Part shown: positions 7,954 to 16,700 of the stretch, piece after piece | How positions within the stretch are numbered: the stretch's first letter is position 1 | Layout of the letters: every line of letters starts with the position of its first letter | DNA from: an uncultured Oscillospiraceae bacterium | GTDB taxonomy: Bacteria > Bacillota > Clostridia > Oscillospirales > Oscillospiraceae | Assembly: GCA_934646185.1 (NCBI GenBank) | Contig: CAKUEH010000031.1 | Span: 1 to 29,441, forward strand | Direction of reading: 5' to 3' | DNA: 29,441 nt | The notes under the pieces: model-generated | The model's database searches: none | The model's input: the letters and a program-made list of their open reading frames with translations, nothing else | What the model was told of the DNA's origin: nothing | Position numbers and translations under genes: made by a program

Positions 7954-7976
7954 GCAGCCTGGAAATAGCCGGCTGC
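7954..7976 (+). promoter_or_regulatory. Possible 5' UTR hairpin just before the rpsU ribosome binding site
   Basis: GCAGCC (7954-7959) can pair with GGCTGC (7971-7976), ending four bases before the purine-rich GGAGGGAGGG (7980-7989). It could affect S21 translation, but the stem is short and no known autoregulatory element is recognised. Confidence 0.3.
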
Positions 7977-7995
7977 ATCGGAGGGAGGGAAAACA

Positions 7996-8178
7996 ATGTC
8001 TGAAGTTCGCGTCAAGGAAGGCGAGTCCCTGGAGAATGCTCTCAAGCGGTTCAAGCGCAGCTGCGCCAAGGCCGGCGTCATCGCCGAGGTCAAGAAGAGA
8101 GAGCACTATGTCAGCCCCAGCCTGAAGCGTAAGCAGAAGTCTGAAGCTGCTCGCAAGAACAGAAAGAAGTTCTATTGA
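7996..8178 (+). CDS. rpsU: 30S ribosomal protein S21
   Basis: Small, highly basic ribosomal protein bS21 of 60 residues, located at the 30S platform near the 3' end of 16S rRNA and involved in translation initiation. The sequence carries the family's SLENALKRFKR core, CAKAGVIAEVKKREHY, and a Lys/Arg-rich tail ending KKFY. The start has a strong purine-rich ribosome binding site at 7983-7989. It has its own consensus promoter and its own terminator, so it is monocistronic here; a yqeY gene, which follows rpsU in B. subtilis, is absent. Confidence 0.97.
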   Translation: MSEVRVKEGESLENALKRFKRSCAKAGVIAEVKKREHYVSPSLKRKQKSEAARKNRKKFY

Positions 8179-8204
8179 TCCCTTCCCGGTTCATAAGACA
8201 GAAA

Positions 8205-8234
8205 ACGCTCCGTGCAGACGCACGGAGCGTTTTT
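8205..8234 (+). terminator. Intrinsic terminator of rpsU
   Basis: ACGCTCCGTGC (8205-8215) pairs perfectly with GCACGGAGCGT (8220-8230) over an AGAC loop, followed by TTTT. Confidence 0.92.
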
Positions 8235-8271
8235 CAATTGCACAAAAAACCGGTGTAAAACAGACGCATCC

Positions 8272-8305
8272 GGTAGGGGCGGGGCTCTGCTCCGCCCGGC
8301 AGACA
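8272..8305. repeat. Fragment of a family A interspersed repeat
   Basis: GTAGGGGCGG...CTCTG.TCCGCCC resembles the left part of the element at 24660 (GTAGGGGCGG then ACTCTGTCCGCCC). It is cut short before the next full copy at 8325. Confidence 0.5.
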
Positions 8306-8324
8306 GCCGCAAATCTGCACAGTG

Positions 8325-8436
8325 ATTGTAGGGGCCGATGCCCACATCGGCCCGCGCAGATTGTACCGATTTTACGGTAATCTACGGCGAATTCGTTACA
8401 ATTTTCGGGCGGACAGAGTCTGTCGGCCCCTACAAT
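8325..8436. repeat. Family A element with 14-bp perfect terminal inverted repeats
   Basis: The 112-base element begins ATTGTAGGGGCCGA (8325-8338) and ends with its exact reverse complement TCGGCCCCTACAAT (8423-8436). The interior is noncoding and clearly homologous to 24530-24635, sharing GATTTT.CGG.AATCT.CGGCGAAT and CGACAGAG-like segments. Size and structure suggest a non-autonomous miniature element; no convincing target-site duplication is visible. Confidence 0.75.
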
Positions 8437-8458
8437 GAGGTTCTAATCACACGAACCA

Positions 8459-8565
8459 TGTAGGGACGGACGACTCTGTCCGCTCGCAGGGTGCACCGCT
8501 TTTTACGAAAATTTTTGGAAAATTCGAAATTTCCCAACGGGTCGATGTGGGCATCGACACCTACA
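8459..8565. repeat. Diverged family A element in opposite orientation
   Basis: It starts TGTAGGGACGGACGACTCTG and ends GATGTGGGCATCGACACCTACA-like sequence, which is the reverse complement of the left end of the 8325 copy. The terminal repeats are imperfect. The same pairing, a forward copy followed by an inverted copy, recurs at 24530-24759. Confidence 0.65.
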
Positions 8566-8624
8566 ATGGAATTTGACGGTGCATACGGATTCGCATTAGG
8601 CTTTCACTTTTCGCGGCTGCCTAT

Positions 8625-8670
8625 CGCAACCTCTCAGGCGCTTCGCGCCAGCTCCCCTGAAAGGGGAGCC
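8625..8670. repeat. Family B palindromic repeat
   Basis: CTCTCAGGCGCTTCGCGCC precedes the palindrome GCTCCCCT-GAA-AGGGGAGC (8651-8669). A near-identical segment lies at 24828-24864 in the same orientation, and a reversed copy at 21-68. The remaining bases of 8235-8708 hold no gene that I can support. Confidence 0.65.
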
Positions 8671-8708
8671 TTGGGTGCAGCCGGTTTCTGTTTGCCTGCG
8701 CAGTCCCG

Positions 8709-9233
8709 CTACCGGAAAAACACCCGCACGCTCAGCGCCGCCATGCAGAAGCCCGTCAGATCGGCGATCAGCGCCGCGGGCAGCGCGTAGCGCGTCTTTT
8801 TGACGCCTGCCGCGCCGAAATAGACGCTGATGGTGTAAAACGTCGTCTCCGACGAGCCGAGCATGACTGCCGCCGTCCGCCCGATGACAGAGTCGACGCC
8901 GTACTGCCGCATCAGCTCCGTCCCGACGGCCAGCGCCGCGCTGCCGCTGAGCGGCCGGATGAGCACCAGCGGCGCGACCTCCGGCGGCATGCCGAGCAGC
9001 CGGAAGACCGGCGCGAAAACGGGTGTGAGCAGCGCAAAAAAGCCGCTTTTCCGCAGCATTGTGACCGCTGTCAGCATCAGGATCAGCGTCGGCGCCAGCG
9101 AGAGCATCAGCTGCAGCCCGTCCTGCGCCCCTGCCAGCATCCCGCCGTAGACGTCCTGCCTTTTCGCGATCCCCGCCGCGCCCGCCAGCAGCAAAAGCGC
9201 GGGCAGCAGCAGCTCCGTCAGGTTTTCCAGCAT
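8709..9233 (-). CDS. spmB: Spore maturation protein B
   Basis: Integral membrane protein of 174 residues of the nucleoside-recognition (Gate) fold, required with SpmA for spore core dehydration in B. subtilis and C. perfringens. Hydrophobic segments alternate with the family signatures RPLSGSAALAV and GSSETTFYTISVYFGAAGVKKTRYAL-type sequence (split here: GSSETTFYTIS, then GAAGVKKTRYAL). The start at 9233 gives the expected family length and an N terminus like known SpmB; an upstream-open frame reaching 9647 would be antisense-like sequence over spmA in another frame and is rejected. The start overlaps the end of spmA by 16 bases, implying coupled translation. Confidence 0.93.
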   Translation of the reverse strand: MLENLTELLLPALLLLAGAAGIAKRQDVYGGMLAGAQDGLQLMLSLAPTLILMLTAVTMLRKSGFFALLTPVFAPVFRLLGMPPEVAPLVLIRPLSGSAALAVGTELMRQYGVDSVIGRTAAVMLGSSETTFYTISVYFGAAGVKKTRYALPAALIADLTGFCMAALSVRVFFR

Positions 9234-9799
9234 CGCTTCAAGCCTTTCGCCGCCAGGATCCCCGCCCCGACCGAGCACGCCGACGCCAGCCACACGGCTG
9301 GCAGGATATCGAACGCATGCGCCGCGCCGAGCTGCGCGCGAACAGCCGCGACCGTCGACGGGATCAGCTGCAAAGACGCCGTATTCATCACGACCAGCAG
9401 ACACATCTCGTCCGACGCCTTGCTTCCGCCGGACAGCGCCTGCATGCGCTGCACAGCCCGGATGCCGAGCGGCGTCGCCGCGTTTCCGAGCCCCAGCAGA
9501 TTCGCGCTCAGATTGCCGCACAGATTCCAGAAGCCGTCGCTGTCCGCCGCGCATACCGGAAACAGCCGCCGTAGCACGGGCCGCAGCGCCGCGCACAGCT
9601 TTTCCGTCAGCCCCGCACGCTCCATTGCCTGCGACAGCCCCGACCACAGACAGACCGGCCCGGCCAGCGTCAGCGCCAGATCAAGCCCCGCCCGCGCGCC
9701 GCTCAGCCCGGCCATGCCGGAGACAAACGGTGCTCCGGTCAGCACATCGGAAGCAACCGCAAGCAAAATCAGACCAAACCAAAGAAAATTCAACAACAT
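9218..9799 (-). CDS. spmA: Spore maturation protein A
   Basis: Membrane protein of 193 residues, partner of SpmB. It contains the nucleoside-recognition-type region with GNLSANLLGLGNAATPLG and MNTASLQLIPSTVAAVR (conserved blocks of SpmA) between several hydrophobic segments. The start at 9799 is preceded on the minus strand by CGGAGAG at suitable spacing. It is first in a two-gene spmA-spmB unit, divergent from the AbrB-type gene. A forespore promoter is expected from known biology, but I could not identify one with confidence in 9800-9952. Confidence 0.94.
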   Translation of the reverse strand: MLLNFLWFGLILLAVASDVLTGAPFVSGMAGLSGARAGLDLALTLAGPVCLWSGLSQAMERAGLTEKLCAALRPVLRRLFPVCAADSDGFWNLCGNLSANLLGLGNAATPLGIRAVQRMQALSGGSKASDEMCLLVVMNTASLQLIPSTVAAVRAQLGAAHAFDILPAVWLASACSVGAGILAAKGLKRCWKT

Positions 9800-9952
9800 A
9801 TTTCGCTCTCCGACAAGAAAAAGATGTTTTGTTCAAAATTTGTACATAATTGGATGGTAGAATAAAGAAGCTTGAGGGAGCGCTGCCAGATGTCCATGCA
9901 GCATTTGACAGCTAGATCTATGTGCATGAAAGAAATAAGGGGGTTGTTTACA

Positions 9953-10198
9953 ATGAAATCAACAGGTATCGTCAGAAAGGTCGACGAGCTCGGCAGGATC
10001 GTTCTGCCCATCGAGCTGCGCCGCACGCTTGACATCGCGGAGAAGGACGCTATCGAAATCTATGTCGATGGCGAATCCATTATTCTCAAAAAGTACGAGC
10101 CGACCTGCATCTTCTGCGGCGACGGCAGAAATGTCGAGAACTACAGAGGCAAGAACATCTGCGCAAACTGCATGAAAGAGCTCAGATCCGGCAAATAA
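9953..10198 (+). CDS. AbrB/SpoVT-type transition regulator with C-terminal zinc ribbon
   Basis: Small DNA-binding protein of 81 residues. Residues 1-50 form the swapped-hairpin AbrB fold (STGIVRKVDELGRIVLPIELRRTL ... GESIILKKY), which binds DNA as a dimer. Residues 52-73 add CIFC and CANC (Cys52, 55, 70, 73), a likely zinc-binding ribbon; AbrB of B. subtilis has a different, non-zinc C-terminal domain. The start at 9953 follows AAGGGGG (9937-9943); the frame is open from 9872, but the conserved MKSTGIVRKVDELGR start marks the N terminus. A TAGAAT sequence at 9858 could be a -10 element, but no matching -35 was found. Likely role is transition-state or sporulation control; targets unknown. Confidence 0.92.
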   Translation: MKSTGIVRKVDELGRIVLPIELRRTLDIAEKDAIEIYVDGESIILKKYEPTCIFCGDGRNVENYRGKNICANCMKELRSGK

Positions 10199-10210
10199 CT
10201 TCCAGAAAAG

Positions 10211-10243
10211 ATCCCGCTGCTTTGAAAAGCAGCGGGATTTTTT
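10211..10243. terminator. Bidirectional terminator between the AbrB-type gene and addA
   Basis: ATCCCGCTGCTT (10211-10222) pairs perfectly with AAGCAGCGGGAT (10227-10238). A run of six T follows on the plus strand, and the minus strand continues into CTTTTCT, so it can serve both convergent genes. Confidence 0.9.
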
Positions 10244-10244
10244 G

Positions 10245-13200
10245 TTATTCCGGATCGATCTCCACGGCGCGGCCGGCGGAGAAGAAGTAGAGGATGGTTT
10301 TTTTGACCGGGAGCCCGTAAATGCGCGAAAGCGCTTTTGCATACGCGCGCAGCTGCGGCGCGTAGCGCGCGGCCTTCAGCTCCAGATCGCTGTTAAGATA
10401 GTCCGTCTTGAAATCGAGAATGACGATCCCGTCCGCCTCCTGCCAGAAGCAGTCGACGACGCCCTGCAGCAGGACCTGCTCTCCGGCAGCCGCCGGGTCA
10501 TACGCGGCGGCGTCGGTCAGAATGGAGAATTTGAATTCGCGGCGCAGATCCTTCGCCCCCAGGATCTGCTTTCCGAGCCCAGAGGAAAACAGCGCCAGAA
10601 TTTTTTCCGCGTCTACCGCCTCACACTGCCGGGGCGTCAGGAATTTTTCCGCCTGCAGCCGCGCAAGCTCCTGCCGGATGCCCTCGCGCGTCGTGCAGGC
10701 TTCATACCGGACGAACTGCATGAAAAGATGCGTCGCGCTTCCTTTTTCGCGGCCCGTCAGCGGTCTGTCCTGTAGAAACTGCGGCGTGCGCCACGGCCTT
10801 CTGGCCGGCCCCGGCTGGGCGGGCGCTTCTTCCGCCGCTTCCAGATCGAGCCCGCGCCCCTTGAGCTGCGTGGCCGTCAGCTTGGCCGGGAGTCTCGTCG
10901 CCGCCTCGTGCGCATAGCGGAAGCCGGCGCTCTGCAAAACCTGTTCGCGGTCGAGCGGCTGCGCCGCGCACGGCGCCGCTTCCGCCTTCGTCCCGCGTGC
11001 GGCGGGGGCGGCGGGGGAGACGTCCTGCAGCGTGACCAGCCAGGGATATCTGCGCACCCGGCTGTACGCGCAAGGGCCGCACTCGGCAAACAGCGCGCCG
11101 GATTCCGTGCGGCACAGCGCTGCAAGCAAAATCCATTCGTCCGGCTGCCGCACCGCCGCGCTCACCCACGGCCCCAGCGGGTCGGACAGCCGCGGCAGCA
11201 GCTTTTTCAGCCGCAAGGCGTACTTTGCCGCGCAGCTGGTCATGATGAGCCGCTCCTTCGCGCGGGTCATGGCGACATACAGAACGCGCATCTCCTCGGA
11301 GACGTTCTGCGCCGTCTTGCGGTCGATGATGGCCCTGCGCGCGAGCCCGTGGTAATACGACCGGCTCGCAAGGTCGACGACGTTGCTGCCGATCAGCAGC
11401 TCTTCATCCGTCAGAACAGCAGGGTTGTTGTCCTTCATGTTCATTTTCTTCGCAAGATCCGCCAGAATGACGATGGGGAATTCCAGCCCCTTCGATTTGT
11501 GGATCGTCAGAATGCGCACGGCGTCCGCCCGCGCGGGCGCGTCCTGCGCGGGCAGCTTCGCGCCGCGCTGCTGCAGCTGCGTCAGCAGCTGCACGAGCTC
11601 GGAAAGGCTCCGGAGCTCCGCCTGTGCGCCGGACGTCACGAACGCCGCAAACGCCGCCAGACTGCTTTGCCGCCGCTCGCTGTCCGGCAGCGCGGTAAAG
11701 ACCGCTTCCAGGCCGGAAGACTGCACGACGGTATTCAGAAATTCCGGCAGCGGCGTTCTGCGGCTCTCCTCGCGCATGCGGGAAAGCCAGGATAAAAACG
11801 CGCGCAGCTTCTCGTCCGGCTCCCGGCAGGCGCACAGGCAGCCGTAGAGATCCGCGTCCCGCGTCTGCGCGCGCAGACGCGCCAGCTCCTCCGGGGAAAA
11901 CCCGAAAACGGGACTTGCCATGGCCGCGGCCAGCGGGATATCCCGGTGCGGATTGTCAATGATCTGCAGGAGCTGGAACAGAATCTCAATCTCCGCCGTC
12001 TGCATCAGATCGTCGTCCGCGCCTGCGTCGCAGGCAATGCCGCGCTTTTGCAGCGCCGCCTGATAGACCCCGGCGATCATGCCGGGCGAACGCATCAGGA
12101 TCACGATGTCAGACGGCTTTGCCGGGCGCAGCGCGCCGTTTTCCGTGACAGAAGCCTCGTGCAGGAGCCGCTCGATGCGCGCGGCGACAAATTCCGCCTC
12201 CGCGCCCGTCTTGTCGCCGCTTTCCTCGTCCGACGCAAGATAATTCAGGCAGTGCAGCTCGACCTTCGGGCCGGGCGAGTCCGGAAACTGCGCGCCGGGG
12301 ACGAGCGCCTCGTCCTGCGTGTAATCCAGCCCTCCGGCCTCCTTTCTCATCACGAGCGAAAAAACGTCGTTGACCGCCTCCAAAATCTCGGGCCGCGAGC
12401 GGAAATTCTGCGACAGCAGCAGCTTGCGCGGCTGGCCGGGAGCCTGCGTGCCGAGCAGGGGATAGGCGTCGTATTTGGAAAGGAAGATCGACGGATCCGC
12501 CAGCCGGAACCGGTAGATCGACTGCTTCACGTCGCCGACCATGAACAGATTTTGCCCGCCGCGGCTGACAGCCTGAAAAATGCGCTCCTGCACGGCGTTG
12601 GAGTCCTGATATTCGTCGACCAGGATCTCACGGTAGCTCTGCGAAAGGCTTCTGGCGGCCTCCGTCGGCTTGCCGGAGCCCTTTTTCGTCAGAAGATCGA
12701 GCATGCAGTGCTCCAGATCGGAAAAATCGAGCAGATGACGGCGGCGCTTCTCCTGCGTGAAGCGCTCGTCAAAGCGCCGCAGCAGCATCAGAAGCCCCCG
12801 CAGCGCCGGGACGGTTTCGCGCAGATCCTCCACGATCTGCTCCGACGGCGCGTAAAAATAGCTCTGGATGGTCTTGAACCGCTGCTTTGCCTCGTCGCGC
12901 AGCGTCTTGATCTGCTCCGTGTTTTCCGCGCCCTTCGGCATCCGCATGCTGCCGAAGAACGGAATACCGGCCTGCACGCAGCCGTCCCAGGTCGTTTCGG
13001 ACAGAAGCGTCCGGACAAGTTCGCGGTTCTGCTGCAGCAGGGGCACGCATTTTTCCTCCATTGCCGCGTTTCCCCGGCAGAGCGCCTCTGCCTGCGCGAG
13101 CATGACGTCGGCCCGTTCGAGCGCGCTTGCGCGCGCCCTGATATAATACGCGCCCCAGATCGTCTGCTCGGCCGCGATGCCCTCCGGCAGCGCATACGCG

Positions 13201-13799
13201 CGCAGGCAGTCCGCCATCCACGCTTCGGGATCGACCTTGCAGCGCATCACGTTGTAGCTGGACTCGGCGAGCTTCAGCAGATCCCGGTCGTCGCGCCCGT
13301 AGCCGAGCGTGTCGATCATGGCGGCAAAGTCCGGCTCGTCGTCGAGCTTCGCATAGAGCTCGGAAAGCACGTCGCGCAGCACCTGCGCGCGCAGCGCAGC
13401 CGCCTGCTGCTCGTCCGCTACGCGGAAATCGGCGGGCAGCTCCGCCTCCGCCGCGTACTGCCGCAGGACGGTCTGACAGAAGCTGTGTACCGTGGAGATC
13501 TGCGCGAGATAGACGTGCGTGAGCTGCCGCTGCAAATGCCGGTCGTCCGGCGCGGCGGCCAGCGCGTCCGCGATGCGCGCGGCGATCTTGCCGCGCAGCT
13601 CGGACGCGGCTGCCCGGGTATAGGTAATAATGAGGAAGTCGTCAAGATCGGCGGGATCTGTGGGATCGGTCAGATAGCCCATCAGCCGGTCGACCAGAAC
13701 CTTCGTTTTTCCGGAGCCCGCCGCCGCCGCAACGAGCAGCGCGCCGCCCCGGTCCTCTGCCGCAGCCCTTTGCTGCGGCGTTGCGCGGATCTCAGCCAT
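10245..13799 (-). CDS. addA: ATP-dependent helicase/nuclease subunit A
   Basis: Large subunit of AddAB, the Firmicutes counterpart of RecBCD, which unwinds and resects double-strand ends before RecA loading. The protein has 1184 residues. Superfamily 1A helicase motifs are complete: Q-motif region TPQQRAA, Walker A AAGSGKT (26-32), DEYQD (395-399), GDVKQSIYRFR, QNFRSR, IHKSKGLE (about 766-773) and YVAMTRAKERL. The C-terminal RecB-type nuclease has GSATHLFMQ, GVVDCFW and LDFKTD (1128-1133). The start at 13799 lies 7 bases after AAGGAGG; an upstream ATG at 13817 would lie beyond that site. It overlaps the end of addB by 8 bases. Confidence 0.96.
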   Translation of the reverse strand: MAEIRATPQQRAAAEDRGGALLVAAAAGSGKTKVLVDRLMGYLTDPTDPADLDDFLIITYTRAAASELRGKIAARIADALAAAPDDRHLQRQLTHVYLAQISTVHSFCQTVLRQYAAEAELPADFRVADEQQAAALRAQVLRDVLSELYAKLDDEPDFAAMIDTLGYGRDDRDLLKLAESSYNVMRCKVDPEAWMADCLRAYALPEGIAAEQTIWGAYYIRARASALERADVMLAQAEALCRGNAAMEEKCVPLLQQNRELVRTLLSETTWDGCVQAGIPFFGSMRMPKGAENTEQIKTLRDEAKQRFKTIQSYFYAPSEQIVEDLRETVPALRGLLMLLRRFDERFTQEKRRRHLLDFSDLEHCMLDLLTKKGSGKPTEAARSLSQSYREILVDEYQDSNAVQERIFQAVSRGGQNLFMVGDVKQSIYRFRLADPSIFLSKYDAYPLLGTQAPGQPRKLLLSQNFRSRPEILEAVNDVFSLVMRKEAGGLDYTQDEALVPGAQFPDSPGPKVELHCLNYLASDEESGDKTGAEAEFVAARIERLLHEASVTENGALRPAKPSDIVILMRSPGMIAGVYQAALQKRGIACDAGADDDLMQTAEIEILFQLLQIIDNPHRDIPLAAAMASPVFGFSPEELARLRAQTRDADLYGCLCACREPDEKLRAFLSWLSRMREESRRTPLPEFLNTVVQSSGLEAVFTALPDSERRQSSLAAFAAFVTSGAQAELRSLSELVQLLTQLQQRGAKLPAQDAPARADAVRILTIHKSKGLEFPIVILADLAKKMNMKDNNPAVLTDEELLIGSNVVDLASRSYYHGLARRAIIDRKTAQNVSEEMRVLYVAMTRAKERLIMTSCAAKYALRLKKLLPRLSDPLGPWVSAAVRQPDEWILLAALCRTESGALFAECGPCAYSRVRRYPWLVTLQDVSPAAPAARGTKAEAAPCAAQPLDREQVLQSAGFRYAHEAATRLPAKLTATQLKGRGLDLEAAEEAPAQPGPARRPWRTPQFLQDRPLTGREKGSATHLFMQFVRYEACTTREGIRQELARLQAEKFLTPRQCEAVDAEKILALFSSGLGKQILGAKDLRREFKFSILTDAAAYDPAAAGEQVLLQGVVDCFWQEADGIVILDFKTDYLNSDLELKAARYAPQLRAYAKALSRIYGLPVKKTILYFFSAGRAVEIDPE

Positions 13800-16700
13800 G
13801 CTCCAGCCTCCTTTCAAGCTCCTCCCAGAATTCCTTCGACGTGACGGCGGCGAACCGGCGCGGGGTCACGCCGCAGACGTCCTTGTGGCACGCCGATGAA
13901 AAATCACAGTAGTTGCATTCCGAATCCTTTGGGCCGCGGACGATGGGGTTCGGCGCGGCCGCGCCGGACAGGATCTCGTCGATCATCGCCTCGACCTGCC
14001 CGTTCACAAAGCGTTCAAGCTCTGCCAGCTGCGCGGGAGAGGCGAGATCGCCGGCCAGTCCATCCTTGCCCTGCTCAACGGGCAGATACTGCGGCTCTGT
14101 CTCATAGGCCTCCATCGCGCGCAGGATCGCTTCGTCGTTCAGGAGCAGTCCCTTGCGGCGCAGATCCTTCCGCCGTTCGTCGTCGGCATGCGCGGGATCC
14201 TCGCCCGGCTTGAGCTTGACCATGTCGCACCGGCCCGGGACATAGAGCACGCCCGCCGGCTGCATGGGCCGGCCCGTCTGCTTCTGATACGATTCCAGCG
14301 CGAACAGATATAAAAGCATCTGCAGATTCTTCCCGTAGAGCAGCTCCGCGTAATCGAAATCCTTGTGGCCGGTCTTGTAATCGATGATGCGGAAGTAGCT
14401 TCTTCCGTCCGCCTCATAGGTGTCCACGCGGTCGATCTGGCCGATCAGCAGCCCCGAGCCGCGCTTCGCGCGGTATTCGATCGGCGGCAGCGGGCCGTTT
14501 TGTGCAAAGCGCAGCTCCTCCGCCGCGGGGGAAAACTGCGACAGTCGCAGCTCGCGCGCCACATCCATCACAACGGCGGCAGCTTCCTGCCGGTTGCGGT
14601 CGGAGAGATAGCGCTCGCGGCTCGCGGCGGCCTCGCCCTGCGGAAGATACGTCGCCATGCAGCTATCCATGCAGCGCTCGGCCAGCGCGGAGATCTCGCC
14701 GTCCGTCATGGCGGCAAAGCCGCCCCGCGCCTGCGCCTCGCGCACGACATGCTCAAGCACGTCGTGTACGAACGAGCCGAACAGCGGCGCGTCGAACTCC
14801 GCCTGCTTCCACGGCGCGGCGCACAGGCCGTATTGCAGGAAAAACGCATAGCGGCAGCCCGCGAACCGGTCGATCTTCGACGCGGAGAGCGGGAGCGTCC
14901 CGCCGTAGAGCGCGCGCACCGCCTCCGGGCGCATGGCCTCGAAGGAATACGCGCAGCGCCGCGAGAGTGCCCGCGCTTCCCTCCGTACCGCCTCCGGCAG
15001 CCAGTCCGGCAGCACGCCCTGCCGCAAAGCCGCGCCTGCGGCCGCGGCACAGTCCGGCAGGAAGGAAAAGTCCTCCGCGCGGAGCGGCTGCAGGGCCGGA
15101 AACAGCGCGGCCGTGCGGCTGTACAAAAACGACGGCTGCGCCGCGTCGGACACGAGGCTCACGCGCTGCTCCGCGGCGCTCAGCGCCGCGCAGACCCAGC
15201 TCATCTCGCGGTCGGCCGACGCGCTGCGCCCCGGGCTGAGCTCCACGCCGAGACTGCGGAGCTTCTGCCGCTCCGGATCGGCAAGCAGCCCGCCGGGATC
15301 GGAAAACGCGGGCAGCAGCCCGTCGTTCGCGCCGAGCACCAGCAAAACGCGGCTGCGGCGGTGACGGAGCATGGGGAGCGTCGTGAGCTGGACGGCGTCG
15401 CAGACGGAGGGGATGGAGCCGACCGATGTATTTTGCAGCAGCATGGCATACAGCTGGACGAACAGCTCCGTTTCAAGGCTCGCCGCGCCCAGAACCTGAT
15501 CCATCTGCTCAAGCGCGGCAATGAGCGCCTCGTAGAGCTGGCCGTATTCCTGCGCGCGCTGGGCCTGCCCGGCCTGTTCGAGCGCGTCCTGCTGCGCCTG
15601 AAGCCGTCCCGCCGCGTCGAGCGTTTCCAGAAGCGCGGCGATGGCGCGCACCTGCTCGTCCACTGTCCGCGCCTTCGCCAGCGCCAGGCGGAGTGCGCGC
15701 AGCGGCGCAATGGCCTGCTCGCGCAGCGCGTTCAGCGCCTGCAGCGCAGCCTCGTCCTCCGGCGTCATGGGCTTGCCGAGCCCGCGCGGGTGCATCTGCC
15801 ACGGCTTTTCCCACGCTGTGCCGCGGATGCCCCAGTAATAGGCGTAGTGCTCGAGCGTATCGCAGTCCGATTCGCAGAGCGGCGAGAATTCCGACTTCAA
15901 AAATGCCAGCACCGGGCCCGGCTCATACCGCAAAGCGGCCTGCATCGCAGACAGCAGCGCCGCAACGAGCGGATTCTGCGCGACCGGCGCGCCGGACGCG
16001 CAGTAGACCGGGATCCCCGCGCGGGCGAAAAGCGTCTGCATGGGAAGCCGGTAGGCGGCCTCGTCCGTCATGCAGATGGTAAAATCGCGGTAGCGAAGAC
16101 CGGAAAGCGCGCCGTTTCGCACCATGCGGGCGGCATAGGCGCAGGCGGCCTGCTGCGAGTCCGCGTGGACAAGCCTGACGTTCTGCGGCGCTTCCGCTGC
16201 GCCGCTGCCGCCGAAGAACAGGCCGTTCAGCCACAGCAGCACGTCCGGCGCGCGATGCGCGCGCGGCAGGACGCTCCGGCGCACAGCTTCGATGCCCTGC
16301 CTGGCGGCCAGCTGCCGGAGCTGCTTTTCCGTCTCATTTCCGGTCTGGCAGGCGGCGTGCTGTCCGCCGGAGGTGAGAAGGGCAATGTGCACGCTTTTTG
16401 CATGCGCAAGAATTGCGCCGATGATCTGCATCTGTAAGGCGGTAAAGTCGGAGAAGCCGTCGAGAAAGATCTCCCGCCCGTCCAGAAAGTCCGTCTCGTC
16501 CAGCAGCTCGCACAGGCGCATCTGCCGCGTGACGGGGTCGCCGCGCCCCGTCCTGCAGACGGACAGATAGCTTTCGTACAGCAGCGCCAGCTCCGTGATC
16601 TTCTGCGCCAGCCGCCCTTCGAGCCGCGCGGCGGCCGCGTGCAGCGCGTCCGGCGTGACGCAGGAGGTCAGAAGCTCCTCCATGAGCGTGCCGAGCTGCT

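Noticed and set aside
8327..8565. Family A repeats as a CRISPR array
   Set aside because: The units have terminal inverted repeats and face opposite ways, with no short identical repeats and regular unique spacers, and no cas gene is nearby.
8491..8790. Plus-strand frame of 99 codons across the repeat block
   Set aside because: It runs through repeat sequence into the antisense of spmB and has no ribosome binding site.
9858..9863. TAGAAT upstream of the AbrB-type gene as a -10 element
   Set aside because: No acceptable -35 lies 16-18 bases upstream; TTGTAC at 9840 is too close.
11946..16437. Long plus-strand open frames opposite addA (11946-13844) and addB (14365-16437)
   Set aside because: Both are antisense to well-supported genes, Arg/Gln/Leu-rich and without motifs; explained by codon bias.
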